DNA of 64,000 nucleotides from Clostridia bacterium (lineage in GTDB: Bacteria; Bacillota; Clostridia; Oscillospirales; CAG-272). The notes under the pieces are model-generated. The model was not told where the DNA came from. It saw only the letters and a list, made by a program, of their open reading frames with translations, and ran no database searches. Where the stretch lies: NCBI GenBank assembly GCA_017467105.1, contig JAFTSU010000010.1, positions 1-64,000 on the forward strand, given 5' to 3'. This document shows positions 1 through 9,368 of this stretch, in pieces (the stretch's first letter is position 1; each line of letters begins with the position of its first letter). The position numbers were made by a program, and so were the translations under genes.

Positions 1-330
1 GTCAGTACCTGCAACAACGAGGATCGCGCCGTCCATCTGAGCAGCACAGGTGATCATGTTCTTAACGTAGTCAGAGTGGCCGGGGCAGTCAACGGGAGCG
101 TAGTGACGAGCGTCAGTCTGATACTCAACGTGTCTGGAGTTGATTGTGATACCACGAGCTCTCTCCTCGGGGCAGTTGTCGATCTGGCTGTAATCAAGGA
201 ACTCAGATCCGTTTGCAAGGGAGAGAGTCTTGGTGATTGCAGCAGTAAGGGTGGTCTTACCGTGGTCAACGTGACCGATGGTACCAATGTTAACGTGCGG
301 TTTGGTCTTTTCAAACTTAGCCTTTGCCAT
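1..330 (-). CDS. tuf: Elongation factor Tu, N-terminal part (cut by window start)
   Basis: EF-Tu is the GTPase that brings aminoacyl-tRNA to the ribosomal A site. The visible 110 residues contain the G1 P-loop GHVDHGKT, the effector-region motif RGITIN and the G3 motif DCPGH, in the EF-Tu order and spacing. The start ATG (328-330) follows an AAGGAG ribosome binding site eight bases upstream. The gene is the last of the rpsL-rpsG-fusA-tuf order typical of the str operon, with 135 bp between it and fusA. The reading frame is open to base 1, so about three quarters of the protein lies outside the window. Identification is secure. Confidence 0.97.
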   Translation of the reverse strand, partial: MAKAKFEKTKPHVNIGTIGHVDHGKTTLTAAITKTLSLANGSEFLDYSQIDNCPEERARGITINSRHVEYQTDARHYAPVDCPGHSDYVKNMITCAAQMDGAILVVAGTD

Positions 331-465
331 TTTAATAATCTCCTTTAAATTAAATATTTTTAGTTTTTCTGGTTTATCTAAACGATCACAAGTGATCGGT
401 CAGAAACGTTTCGCCCTGCGCTGTGCGTCAAGGCACTCAGAATGAATGTGCTGGAAAATTTGCTA

Positions 466-2589
466 TTACTTTGTTGCTCTGGACTTGATGATCTCGTCCT
501 GGATAGACTTCGGAACGTCCTGGAAGCCGTCGGGCTCCATTACGTAAACCGCACGTCCCTGAGAACGGGAACGAAGAGCGGTAGCGTAACCGAACATCTG
601 AGCAAGCGGAACGTGAGCGTAAATTCTCGACGTACCGGGAGCGATCTGCTCCATAGAATCCATCTGACCGCGACGGGAGTTGATATCACCAATGATATCG
701 CCCATATAGTCGTCAGGAGTGGTAACGGAAACCTTCATGATAGGCTCGGTGAGAACGGGATCAGCGCGGCGCATAGCATCCTTAAATGCCATAGAGCCTG
801 CGATCTTGAACGCCATCTCGGAGGAGTCAACCTCGTGGTAAGAACCGTCAAAGAGGGTAACCTTAACGTCAACTACGTTGTAGCCTGCAAGAACACCTGC
901 CTGCATTGCGCCCTGGATACCTGCGTCAACCGCGGGAATGTACTCCTTGGGAATCGCGCCGCCTGTAACAGCGTTGATGAACTCGTAGCCCTTGCCGGTC
1001 TCGTTGGGCTCTACGGTGATCTTAACGTGACCGTACTGACCCTTACCGCCGGACTGACGTGCATACTTGGTGTCCTGATCAACCTTCTTACGAATGGTCT
1101 CCTTGTAAGCAACCTGAGGTGCACCGATGTTAGCCTCAACCTTGAACTCACGAAGAAGACGGTCTACGATGATCTCGAGGTGAAGCTCACCCATACCTGC
1201 GATGATGGTTTGTCCGGTCTCATCGTCGGTGTAGGTTCTGAAGGTGGGGTCCTCCTCTGCGAGCTTGGCAAGCGCAATGCCCATCTTCTCCTGACCCGCT
1301 TTTGTCTTAGGCTCGATAGCCTGACGGATAACGGGTTCAGGGAATACCATGCTCTCGAGAATGATAGGATTCTTCTCGTCACAGAAGGTGTCACCTGTAG
1401 TTGTGTTCTTAACGCCTACGACTGCCGCAATATCACCCGCATAGCAAACGTCGATATCGCTTCTCTCGTTAGCGTGCATCTGAAGGATACGGCCGAATCT
1501 CTCGTCCGAGTCCTTCGTGGAGTTGTAAACCGCAGTACCCTTCTGGACTGAGCCGGAGTAAACTCTGAAGAAGCAGAGCTTACCAACGAAGGGGTCGGTC
1601 ATAATCTTGAAGGCAAGAGCGGAGAAGGGCTCATCGTCACTTGCGTGACGGCAATCCTCTGCACCGGTGTCAGGGTGAACACCCTTAATTGCCTCAATGT
1701 CAGTAGGAGCGGGCATATACTCGATAATGTTATCGAGAAGCTTCTGCACGCCCTTGTTCTTGTAGGATGTGCCGCAGCAAACGGGAATAATGTCGTTTGC
1801 GATAGTAGCGCGGCGAAGTGCTGCTCTGAGCTCTGCGGTGGTAATTTCCTCTTCATTGAAGAACTTGTCCATAAGCTCATCGTCAGTCTCGCAGATAGAC
1901 TCTACCATCTTTGCGCGATATTCCTCGGCAAGATCCATCATATCAGCGGGGATATCCTCTATTCTCATATCCTTACCAAGATCGTCGTAGTAGATATCAG
2001 CCTTCATCTCCATAAGGTCGATGATGCCTCTGAATGATGACTCTGCGCCGATGGGAAGCTGTACGGGTACAGCGTTCGCACGGAGTCTGTCCTTGATCAT
2101 TTTAACAACACGGAAGAAATCTGCTCCCATAATATCCATCTTGTTGATGTAGCACATTCTGGGAACCTTATACTCGTTAGCCTGGTGCCATACGGTTTCG
2201 GTCTGGGGCTCAACGCCGCCCTTTGCGCAAAGAACGGTAACGGAGCCGTCAAGAACTCTGAGAGATCTCTGAACCTCTACTGTAAAGTCAACGTGGCCGG
2301 GAGTGTCTATGATATTTATACGATATTTATTCTTTTTTGCTTCCTCAGGATCGTTCTGGAATTCAGTGGGAACCCAGTAGCACGTTGTTGCCGCTGAGGT
2401 AATTGTGATACCTCTCTCCTGCTCCTGTGCCATCCAGTCCATCGTAGCGCCACCGTCGTGGGTCTCGCCCATACGGTGAGTTTTACCGGTATAAAAAAGG
2501 ATTCTCTCGGTTGTTGTGGTCTTACCGGCATCTATGTGAGCCATGATACCGATATTTCTGGTATGCTCAAGCGAATATTCTCTTGCCAT
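466..2589 (-). CDS. fusA: Elongation factor G
   Basis: Translocation GTPase of 707 residues, the normal EF-G length. It begins with the G1 motif [13 protein letters not shown], followed by the switch region RGITITSAA and the G3 motif DTPGHVDF. Domains II to V follow in the usual order, with the domain IV signature YKETIRKKV and GKGQYGHV. The ATG is preceded by AGGAGAC. It lies 25 bp downstream of rpsG and 135 bp upstream of tuf on the same strand, so it is part of the str operon. The protein acts in the cytosol on the ribosome. Nothing looks degenerate. Confidence 0.98.
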   Translation of the reverse strand: MAREYSLEHTRNIGIMAHIDAGKTTTTERILFYTGKTHRMGETHDGGATMDWMAQEQERGITITSAATTCYWVPTEFQNDPEEAKKNKYRINIIDTPGHVDFTVEVQRSLRVLDGSVTVLCAKGGVEPQTETVWHQANEYKVPRMCYINKMDIMGADFFRVVKMIKDRLRANAVPVQLPIGAESSFRGIIDLMEMKADIYYDDLGKDMRIEDIPADMMDLAEEYRAKMVESICETDDELMDKFFNEEEITTAELRAALRRATIANDIIPVCCGTSYKNKGVQKLLDNIIEYMPAPTDIEAIKGVHPDTGAEDCRHASDDEPFSALAFKIMTDPFVGKLCFFRVYSGSVQKGTAVYNSTKDSDERFGRILQMHANERSDIDVCYAGDIAAVVGVKNTTTGDTFCDEKNPIILESMVFPEPVIRQAIEPKTKAGQEKMGIALAKLAEEDPTFRTYTDDETGQTIIAGMGELHLEIIVDRLLREFKVEANIGAPQVAYKETIRKKVDQDTKYARQSGGKGQYGHVKITVEPNETGKGYEFINAVTGGAIPKEYIPAVDAGIQGAMQAGVLAGYNVVDVKVTLFDGSYHEVDSSEMAFKIAGSMAFKDAMRRADPVLTEPIMKVSVTTPDDYMGDIIGDINSRRGQMDSMEQIAPGTSRIYAHVPLAQMFGYATALRSRSQGRAVYVMEPDGFQDVPKSIQDEIIKSRATK

Positions 2590-2614
2590 TAACCTGTCTC
2601 CTTAATTATATCGA

Positions 2615-3085
2615 TTAGAATCTGTAGTGAGCAAACGCCTTGTTTGCTTCTGCCATCTTGTGGGTGTCTTCCTTCTTCTTGAATGCGCCACCCATGCCTG
2701 CCTTGGCGTCCATGATCTCGCCGGCAAGTCTCTCTGCCATGGTTTTCTCACCGCGGCTTCTGGAATACGAAATGATCCAACGAAGACCGAGTGTCTGTCT
2801 GCGCTCTGCGCGAACCTCCATGGGAACCTGGTAGTTAGAACCGCCTACACGGCGAGCCTTAACCTCAAGAACGGGCATAACGTTCTCCAGAGCTGCAACG
2901 AATACGTCGAGCGCGTTTTCACCGCTCTTAGCCTCGATAGCCGCGAACGCATCGTATACTATTCTCTGAGCAACGCCCTTCTTGCCATCGTACATGATGT
3001 TATTGATAAGCTTGGTTACAAGCTTGGAATTGTACAACGGATCAGGCAATACATCTCTCTTGGAAATTTGACCTCTTCTAGGCAC
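2615..3085 (-). CDS. rpsG: 30S ribosomal protein S7
   Basis: Primary 16S rRNA-binding protein that nucleates assembly of the 30S head. The start is a GTG at 3083-3085, giving [15 protein letters not shown] right after the initiator, a classic S7 N-terminus, and 156 residues, the usual length. A GGAGGG ribosome binding site sits seven bases before this GTG. A longer in-frame reading to an ATG further upstream would add 18 residues that S7 does not have and lacks such a site. The gene lies between rpsL (153 bp upstream) and fusA (25 bp downstream). Confidence 0.96.
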   Translation of the reverse strand: MPRRGQISKRDVLPDPLYNSKLVTKLINNIMYDGKKGVAQRIVYDAFAAIEAKSGENALDVFVAALENVMPVLEVKARRVGGSNYQVPMEVRAERRQTLGLRWIISYSRSRGEKTMAERLAGEIMDAKAGMGGAFKKKEDTHKMAEANKAFAHYRF

Positions 3086-3238
3086 TGTACTTCCCTCCTT
3101 CATTAATATTATGATATCACAGGTACTCGAATCTTGCATTCCCTATGAATGCCTTGATTCGTTAGTGCTCGTTTTGCATTACAGGTAAACAACTATACCA
3201 TCAGCACGTGAGCACGTATAAAGTCCGAGGCGTACCTA

Positions 3239-3652
3239 TTATTGCTTCGGACGCTTTGCTCCGTACTTGGAGCGGCTCTGTCTACGGTTTGCAACACCCT
3301 GAGTATCGAGCGTACCACGAATAATATGGTAACGTACACCGGGCAAGTCACGAACACGGCCACCACGGATCAGAACAACGGAGTGCTCCTGAAGGTTGTG
3401 ACCGATACCGGGAATGTAGCAGGTAGCCTCCATTCCGTTGGTAAGTCTTACTCTCGCGATCTTACGAAGAGCGGAGTTAGGCTTCTTGGGGGTGGTAGTG
3501 GTAACCTTGGTGCAGACGCCTCTTCTCTGAGGTGCAGACTGGTCGATTGCAGTATTCTTCAGTGCGTTGAAGCCCTTCTGAAGAACGGGTGACTTGGACT
3601 TGTAAGCCTTGTCGGAACGACCTTTCTTTACGAGCTGGTTAAAGGTTGGCAT
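3239..3652 (-). CDS. rpsL: 30S ribosomal protein S12
   Basis: Decoding-centre ribosomal protein of 137 residues. It starts with [12 protein letters not shown] and carries the conserved stretches [11 protein letters not shown] and [12 protein letters not shown], the regions where streptomycin-resistance changes occur in other bacteria. Both conserved lysines (TPKKPNS and the equivalent region) appear normal. It is the first gene of the str operon here. A good sigma-A promoter lies about 140 bp upstream (3791-3819), and an AAGGAGG site precedes the ATG. Confidence 0.98.
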   Translation of the reverse strand: MPTFNQLVKKGRSDKAYKSKSPVLQKGFNALKNTAIDQSAPQRRGVCTKVTTTTPKKPNSALRKIARVRLTNGMEATCYIPGIGHNLQEHSVVLIRGGRVRDLPGVRYHIIRGTLDTQGVANRRQSRSKYGAKRPKQ

Positions 3653-3959
3653 GATTTTCCTCCTTCCTTAAAGTATAGTGTTTATCTATACGACGCAAAA
3701 CGCTATATTAAATATAGGAATTAAGCGACGGTATATTCATATCAAGCGGCAAAAGGGCGCAAAACACCCTAGTTCCGCACATTACACCATATTTTATCAC
3801 TAATTTGATTCTTTGTCAATAGATTTTCGGAAAATTTGTTTATTATATTCTATATTTTATCTATTCCACAATACGTTAGTAATTTCTAACTTCTTTTTGT
3901 TAGTTATGCACAAATATTCCGTGGTATTTTTGTATACAATTCTTTTTTAAAACGACCCC
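3653..3959. other. Intergenic region upstream of rpsL
   Basis: This 307-bp AT-rich stretch carries the promoter of the str operon (minus strand, listed separately) and a leader of roughly 130 nt before rpsL. The rest lies downstream of azlD. No gene, tRNA or obvious leader hairpin was recognised in it. No rpoC gene is found next to rpsL, unlike the common rpoB-rpoC-rpsL order. Confidence 0.6.
3791..3819 (-). promoter_or_regulatory. Sigma-A promoter of the str operon
   Basis: On the minus strand there is a perfect -35 box TTGACA (3814-3819) and a -10 box TAAAAT (3791-3796), separated by exactly 17 bp. It points at rpsL, whose start codon is at 3652. Confidence 0.85.
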
Positions 3960-4283
3960 TCAGATAACGAGCATAATTAACTCGGTTACGAGAACCGCCC
4001 CTGCGGCAGATGCCGAAACGGCGAGAAGGCTCTTGCCGAAATAGGAGAGCAGGAGCGCGACGGCGCATCCAACCACGGCGGATACCGTATTTCCCGTTGA
4101 GTAAAGGATCGCCGGAAATGTCATTGCCGACAGCACCGCGTAGGGCACGTAATACAGAAACGAGCGGATAAAGCGGCTTTGAATTTTATGGCGAACCAGG
4201 AGCAAGGGAAGAAGCCTGACGAGATAGGTAACCCCCGCCATTACGAGAAGATATAAGAAAAATCTCGGTACAAAATCAATCAT
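3960..4283 (-). CDS. azlD: AzlD-family branched-chain amino acid export subunit
   Basis: Small membrane protein of 107 residues with about four hydrophobic helices and the family hallmark TYLVRLLPLLL near residue 19, typical of AzlD. AzlD pairs with AzlC to form an exporter; in Bacillus subtilis it gives resistance to 4-azaleucine. Its start overlaps the end of the azlC gene by 4 bp, which indicates translational coupling. The substrate is inferred from the family only; relatives may export other amino acids. Confidence 0.88.
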   Translation of the reverse strand: MIDFVPRFFLYLLVMAGVTYLVRLLPLLLVRHKIQSRFIRSFLYYVPYAVLSAMTFPAILYSTGNTVSAVVGCAVALLLSYFGKSLLAVSASAAGAVLVTELIMLVI

Positions 4284-4990
4284 TGCTCACCATCCTCCTT
4301 TACAGGCGCCGCCACGGCCATTACACCACTGACGAGCACCGCTATAATAATGATGGAAAAGCCCGAGGGTATCTCGGAAAGAACGGGTACGTAGTACAGC
4401 AGCACGGAAAGCAAAACAGCCGCAGCCGATGCGATAAGCACTCCGCGCTCCACCTTAGCCACCGGAACGACGATGGCGATAAACATAGCGTATATCGCGA
4501 TACCGAGCGCGTTTACGAGAACGGTAGGAAGAACGTTGCCCGCTATGCTTCCAAGGAGAGTTCCGAGCGTCCAGCCGAGAAATGGAGTGAGCGCAAGTCC
4601 AAGCATATATTTTCTGCCAACGCATCCGGGCTGAGCCGAGGAAACGGCAAATATCTCGTCAGTGTTCGCGAAGGCTATAACCAGCCTGTCACGAAGCCTT
4701 ACAGTCTCGTCAAGCTTCTGAGAGAGAGATACGCTCATCAGCGAGTATCTGGCGTTAATAACGAGCTGTGAGAGGGCAAGCTCAATAAACGAGCCCCCAG
4801 AGGCAATGATCGGTACGGCGGAAAGCTGACCTGCCGAGGTGAGATTGAAGATAGATATAAGGGTAGCCTCCGCGGCGGAAAGTCCCTCCGTGACGGCAAA
4901 AATACCGAAGGCAAAGGAAACGGCAAAGTAGCCAAAGCATATCGGCAGACCGTCTCTTATACCTTTTTTGAAATTGTTACTGACGTTCAT
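4280..4990 (-). CDS. azlC: AzlC-family amino acid exporter
   Basis: Integral membrane protein of 236 residues that starts with the family pattern FKKGIRDGLPICFGYFAV. It keeps the AzlC signature region around NLTSAGQLSAVPI (about residues 50-62) and the conserved NARYSLMS segment. About seven hydrophobic segments are visible. It is the large subunit of a branched-chain amino acid exporter and is coupled to azlD by a 4-bp overlap. There are 61 bp between its start and the end of the ABC exporter gene upstream, so it may have its own weak promoter or be read through. Confidence 0.9.
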   Translation of the reverse strand: MNVSNNFKKGIRDGLPICFGYFAVSFAFGIFAVTEGLSAAEATLISIFNLTSAGQLSAVPIIASGGSFIELALSQLVINARYSLMSVSLSQKLDETVRLRDRLVIAFANTDEIFAVSSAQPGCVGRKYMLGLALTPFLGWTLGTLLGSIAGNVLPTVLVNALGIAIYAMFIAIVVPVAKVERGVLIASAAAVLLSVLLYYVPVLSEIPSGFSIIIIAVLVSGVMAVAAPVKEDGEQ

Positions 4991-5051
4991 TTTTGTATTT
5001 AAACACTCGATTTGTAAATTATGATTTACATTTTATGAATTTTTCGACTCA

Positions 5052-6785
5052 TTACGCATTTTTGAACTGATAGGAATAAAGCCTGCTGTATTCGCCTCCA
5101 AGTGCCAGAAGCTCCTCGTGAGTACCGCTCTCCACTATACCTGTGCTGTCCAGAACTACGATCTTGTCAGCGTTCTTGACAGTAGACAGTCTGTGCGCCA
5201 CCACGATGGTGGTTCTTCCTCGGGAAAGCTCCTCGAGAGCAGACTGTATCTGCATCTCCGTAACGTTATCAAGGGCGCTCGTAGCCTCATCTAGAATAAG
5301 CAGCCTTGGGTTCTTCAGAAAGGCCCTGGCAATAGCTATACGCTGCCGCTGACCGCCCGAAAGCTTAACTCCGCGCTCACCGAGCTCGGTGTCGTAGCCG
5401 TTATCAAGAGTCATAATGTAATCGTGTATATTAGCCCTCTTCGCCGCCTCCACGATCTCTTCAAAAGTAGCATCCGATTTACCGTACGCTATATTCTCTC
5501 TTGCAGTGCCGTCGAAGAGAAATACGCTCTGAGACACAGATCCTATGGATTTGCGAAGGCTGTGCAGGGATATATCCTTAATATCCACACCGTCAAGGGT
5601 TATCCTTCCGGATTGGATGTTATAAAACCTTGGGATAAGATTGCAGAGAGTGCTTTTTCCGCCGCCGGACGGACCTACCAAGGCAACCGTCTTCCCCTCC
5701 GGAACCGTAAGATCAAGATTTGAGATAACCATTTTTTCCGCATCTCCCTCTGCGCTGTAGCCAAAGGAAACGTTCTCAAAAACGACCTCACCCTTAATGT
5801 CGGAAAGCAGCGCCTTGCCCTCGTCGATCTCCTCGGGAAGATCAAGAATTTCAGTAAAACGATTGAAGCCGGTCATACCGTTCTGAAGCTGCTCAAAAAG
5901 AGAAACGAAGCGCTGGATAGGACCGAGAAACATAGATATAAACAGAAGAAACGATGCGAATTCTCCCTCGTTTATCTCGCCGTTCAGATAGAATACTCCT
6001 CCGGCAACGATGATAGCAAGATAAAGCAGGTCGGAGAGAAACTGCATAACGGAATCAAAGAGACCGAGAGAGCGCATTGCGTCGCTTCTGTACCTTTTCA
6101 GAAGATCGTTAGCAACGCCGAACTTCTCTATCTCATGCTTCTCCATAGCGTAGGACTTAGTCTCTCTGATACCCGTGAGAGAATTCTCAAGAGTAGAGTT
6201 AATAACGGAGGTCTGCTTGCGTGAGTTACGCATAGCTTCTCTCATACTCTTACGCGAGAGGACTGTGAAAATCACTATAAACGGAACGATCGCAAACATT
6301 ATAAGGGTGAGCTTAACGTTGGTCTCAGATAGAATAACGAAGGAGCCAACCAGCATCAGAGTTGCAAGAAATACGTTCTCGGGACCGTGGTGAGCAAGCT
6401 CGGATATTTCAAAAAGGTCATTTGTCAGTCGGGACATAAGATCGCCCGTCTTGTTATCGTCATAATAAGAAAAAGGAAGCTTCTCAAACTTGCGGAAAAG
6501 ATCCCTGCGCATATCCGCCTGCATTCTGACGCCGACTACGTGTCCGTAGTATCCGACGATATACTGGCAAAACGCCTTCACAATATAGACAGTTAGCAGT
6601 AGAATTCCGCTCATTATTATAGTGTTAAGTGTTATGCTTCCCGTGTCCACACCGTTAATTATATTCTTCGCTACGGTGGGATAAAACAGGTTTGCTACCG
6701 CAACTACCACGGCGCAAAGCATATCGATAATGAACATAGGAAGATGGGGTTTATAGTAGCTGATAAATCGCTTTAGATTTTTCAT
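5052..6785 (-). CDS. ABC exporter, fused permease and ATPase (MsbA/LmrA type)
   Basis: Half-transporter of 577 residues that should work as a homodimer in the cytoplasmic membrane. The first ~310 residues form a six-helix exporter domain. The C-terminal ATPase has Walker A GPSGGGKST, a Q-loop, the signature LSGGQRQRIA, Walker B LLILDEATSALD and the switch His in VVAHRLS. All catalytic motifs are intact. A partner half-transporter is not adjacent, which favours a homodimer. The substrate cannot be told from the sequence; lipids, drugs or peptides are all possible for this family. Confidence 0.93.
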   Translation of the reverse strand: MKNLKRFISYYKPHLPMFIIDMLCAVVVAVANLFYPTVAKNIINGVDTGSITLNTIIMSGILLLTVYIVKAFCQYIVGYYGHVVGVRMQADMRRDLFRKFEKLPFSYYDDNKTGDLMSRLTNDLFEISELAHHGPENVFLATLMLVGSFVILSETNVKLTLIMFAIVPFIVIFTVLSRKSMREAMRNSRKQTSVINSTLENSLTGIRETKSYAMEKHEIEKFGVANDLLKRYRSDAMRSLGLFDSVMQFLSDLLYLAIIVAGGVFYLNGEINEGEFASFLLFISMFLGPIQRFVSLFEQLQNGMTGFNRFTEILDLPEEIDEGKALLSDIKGEVVFENVSFGYSAEGDAEKMVISNLDLTVPEGKTVALVGPSGGGKSTLCNLIPRFYNIQSGRITLDGVDIKDISLHSLRKSIGSVSQSVFLFDGTARENIAYGKSDATFEEIVEAAKRANIHDYIMTLDNGYDTELGERGVKLSGGQRQRIAIARAFLKNPRLLILDEATSALDNVTEMQIQSALEELSRGRTTIVVAHRLSTVKNADKIVVLDSTGIVESGTHEELLALGGEYSRLYSYQFKNA

Positions 6786-7081
6786 TATATGTTCCTTTTT
6801 TCAGGATTTTGTAAGCATTAGTTAGAAAAAATTATATTTTTTACCGGTCTGCTATCATTGTATATCTTTCGAAATAATGATATTTCAGGCAAAAATACGG
6901 TACAACACATCACGAAATAATATGCACCGTAACACAATGTATGGCGCGTCGCAAAAGTATATGCAAAATCACAAAAAGCATGTCAGGTTTCAAAAGACAA
7001 GGTAAGGTATACGGTATTCTCGGACGAACGGTCGTATTTAGCATCTCACCAATCATATTAACGCAGAGCTATCACTCTCTA

Positions 7082-7246
7082 CTATTTCTTGTTTATTTTG
7101 TTACTCACGGCAAAGCCCAAGACAACTGCAGCGAACTTTTGCAGCGCGTTAAGCTCCGGCTCCTCGGCCTTTCGTAGCTTTTTACCGTACGCGATACGTT
7201 CTTTACGCAGCTTTTTTTGTTCCTTTGTTAAGCGAATCTTTGACAC
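7082..7246 (-). CDS. Small basic protein of unknown function, 54 aa
   Basis: This open frame begins with GTG (7244-7246), preceded by a strong AGGAGG nine bases upstream, and ends at TAG (7082-7084). The product is rich in Lys and Arg in its first half (KEQKKLRKERIAYGKKLRK). A short hydrophobic stretch, FAAVVLGFAV, follows, and then a basic tail. It looks like a small amphipathic or membrane-touching peptide. I do not recognise a family. It lies alone between recX and the ABC exporter. Reality rests on the ribosome binding site and the non-random composition, so it is only moderately supported. Confidence 0.5.
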   Translation of the reverse strand: MSKIRLTKEQKKLRKERIAYGKKLRKAEEPELNALQKFAAVVLGFAVSNKINKK

Positions 7247-7575
7247 AGAGATATTCCTCCTCTATCCACTCTGCAAATAAACGTGTATCCTGCTCTCGCG
7301 CGCCCGACAATATATCACGGCGTTTCACATACGTCTCTTAGCATACCCGGGCATTAAATATTCGGTTCGCGACTAACAAGTTCATTCCGTGCCGATGTAC
7401 CGCTTAAGTTTACGTTCTCAGATTAGTCTATTCTCTGACCGTAGCTTTTTCTTACGAAGCAGTATTATTCCTTACAAGTCAGTATTTTTGCGAGCAGTAT
7501 TATTTCTTAGGAAAATAACAGTATTGATTTTACCGATACGTTTCCTCGCGAATACGGTGCTTGTATCAGTCAGCT
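7247..7575. repeat. Non-coding stretch with four CAGTATT repeats
   Basis: No convincing gene lies between recX and the small basic protein gene. CAGTATT occurs four times on the plus strand, at 7460, 7480, 7495 and 7519 (first bases). On the minus strand a longer unit TAAGRAATAATACTGCT is seen twice. The cluster lies about 210 to 280 bp upstream of the GTG of the small gene and may be a protein-binding array or a decayed repeat. Confidence 0.45.
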
Positions 7576-8163
7576 TTACACCTTGAAGCCGTACTTATAC
7601 AGCAGTCGGCGCACATCCTCGATGTTCTCGGGATCCACGCCGTGCTTCCTCAGAATGCGCTCCTTCACCAAGTCAAAATCGATCTCTCCATCGTGCTGAA
7701 GCTCCGTCAGAACACGCTTAACGTCCCCCGAAGAATAACCCTTTCCCACAAGGTACGGTATGATCTTCATCGGACCTCTCTGCGAGGTATTCGCAAGACT
7801 CAGCGCAAGCCGTCTGATCTGGTCATCCTCTCTTACGTACCCGAGTCCTACCATCTCTCTGCCGATCTCCTCCGCCACGCTACGCCGAAATCCGCGCTCG
7901 CAAAGCTTTCGCACCAGCGCTCTCTCGCTGTTATCGGAAAATGCAAGAAGAGACAGCGCCTTCTTCTCTGCCCTGCGGGTCTCGTCGGCGAGATGTATCT
8001 CGTCCATCGCGTACGTGTCAAGCTCCGAGTCCACGGCAGGTCTTCCCAGAGCGGAATATACCGTCTGTGTGACCGTATAAGCCACAGTCTCCTCCCCCTC
8101 TGAAATACCGAGGCGGAGGAGAGACGTGTCTTTTATTCCTTTTATGTATTTTAGGCGCGCCAT
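7576..8163 (-). CDS. recX: Regulatory protein RecX
   Basis: RecX binds RecA filaments and modulates recombinase activity. The chosen ATG (8161-8163) lies 4 bp after the recA stop codon and gives 195 residues. A longer reading would run back into recA and add a low-quality N-terminus. The protein contains three-helix RecX repeats, seen in SERALVRKLCERGF, GLGYVREDDQIRRLA and GKGYSSGDVKRVLTEL. The recA-recX pair is a conserved arrangement, and coupling by a tiny gap suggests one transcript. Confidence 0.9.
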   Translation of the reverse strand: MARLKYIKGIKDTSLLRLGISEGEETVAYTVTQTVYSALGRPAVDSELDTYAMDEIHLADETRRAEKKALSLLAFSDNSERALVRKLCERGFRRSVAEEIGREMVGLGYVREDDQIRRLALSLANTSQRGPMKIIPYLVGKGYSSGDVKRVLTELQHDGEIDFDLVKERILRKHGVDPENIEDVRRLLYKYGFKV

Positions 8164-8167
8164 CTTA

Positions 8168-9268
8168 TCAGATCTCGCCGTCGAAGTCCTCAAGCTCAAA
8201 CTCGTCAGACTCACCGATAGCTGCATCCTCGTCAACGTCACCGGCCTTTACCTTCTCACGAACGAGAGCCTCAAGCTTGTCCATAAGCTCGCTGTCAGAC
8301 TCAATAAGCTTTCTTACGTTGTCCTTACCCTGACCGAGTCTGTCACCCTCATAGTAGAACCAAGCGCCGCTCTTCTCGATTATCTCAAGCTGAATAGCCA
8401 TATCAATGATCTCGGATGCTTTGGATATGCCGGAGCCGTAAAGGATATCAAACTCAGCCGTCTTGAAGGGAGGCGCAACCTTATTCTTTACGACCTTACA
8501 TCTGGTGTGAGAGCCATAAACCTCGCTGCCGTTCTTGAGAGACTCAACGCGGCGAACGTCTATACGCACGGAGGCGTAGAACTTAAGAGCTTTACCGCCT
8601 GTGGTAACCTCAGGATTTCCGTACATTACGCCAACCTTCTCACGAAGCTGGTTGGTAAAGATAACGATACAGTTGGATTTAGCAATAGCGCCCGAGAGCT
8701 TTCTCATTGCCTGGGACATAAGGCGCGCCTGTACTCCAACGTGAGAGGCGCCCATATCGCCCTCTATCTCCTGACGTGGAACGAGAGCGGCAACCGAGTC
8801 TATAACGATAATATCGATAGCTCCGGAATTTACCAGAGTTTCCGCGATCTCAAGTGCCTGCTCGCCGCAGTCAGGCTGAGATACAAGAAGATTGTTAATA
8901 TCAACGCCCAGCTTCTTTGCGTATACGGGATCAAGAGCATGCTCCGCATCTATAAACGCAGCCTCGCCGCCCTGCTTCTGAACCTCCGCTATAACGTGAA
9001 GGGCAATAGTGGTCTTACCGGAGGATTCCGGACCAAAGATCTCGGTAATTCTGCCACGGGGAATACCGCCGATGCCGAGAGCGAAGTCCAGAGCCAGCGA
9101 TCCTGTAGAAACCGCAGAAACGTTCATCGCCGCGTTCTCGCCAAGGCGCATAATAGAGCCCTTGCCACACTCCCTCTCAATTCTCTGCATTACCGTTTCA
9201 AGCGCTGCCTTTTTATCCTGTACCGCCGATACTTCCTTCTCGGCGCTCTTCTTTGCCTTTGCTGCCAT
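8168..9268 (-). CDS. recA: Recombinase RecA
   Basis: Strand-exchange ATPase and SOS co-protease of 366 residues. Walker A GPESSGKT is at residues 79-86, and the MAW-type region is intact. The Walker B-like segment [10 protein letters not shown] and the DNA-binding loop regions are present, and the tail is acidic ([12 protein letters not shown]) as in most RecA proteins. An AAGGAG site precedes the ATG. No LexA box was recognised upstream by eye. It is followed directly by recX. Confidence 0.98.
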   Translation of the reverse strand: MAAKAKKSAEKEVSAVQDKKAALETVMQRIERECGKGSIMRLGENAAMNVSAVSTGSLALDFALGIGGIPRGRITEIFGPESSGKTTIALHVIAEVQKQGGEAAFIDAEHALDPVYAKKLGVDINNLLVSQPDCGEQALEIAETLVNSGAIDIIVIDSVAALVPRQEIEGDMGASHVGVQARLMSQAMRKLSGAIAKSNCIVIFTNQLREKVGVMYGNPEVTTGGKALKFYASVRIDVRRVESLKNGSEVYGSHTRCKVVKNKVAPPFKTAEFDILYGSGISKASEIIDMAIQLEIIEKSGAWFYYEGDRLGQGKDNVRKLIESDSELMDKLEALVREKVKAGDVDEDAAIGESDEFELEDFDGEI

Positions 9269-9368
9269 TTTTATTCTCCTTTTTACATATAAGCGTTAGA
9301 AATATTATTATTACCCAAAACGACCCCATATGCCCGGGGGCGTGTCAAATTATCCTCCGAGGATGGTA

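Noticed and set aside
442..1551. A long plus-strand open frame opposite fusA
   Set aside because: The minus-strand product is a complete EF-G with all motifs. The plus frame has no recognisable domain and ends within fusA.
8126..9292. A 388-codon plus-strand frame opposite recA and recX
   Set aside because: Shadow of recA codon bias; its product has no family features and no ribosome binding site.
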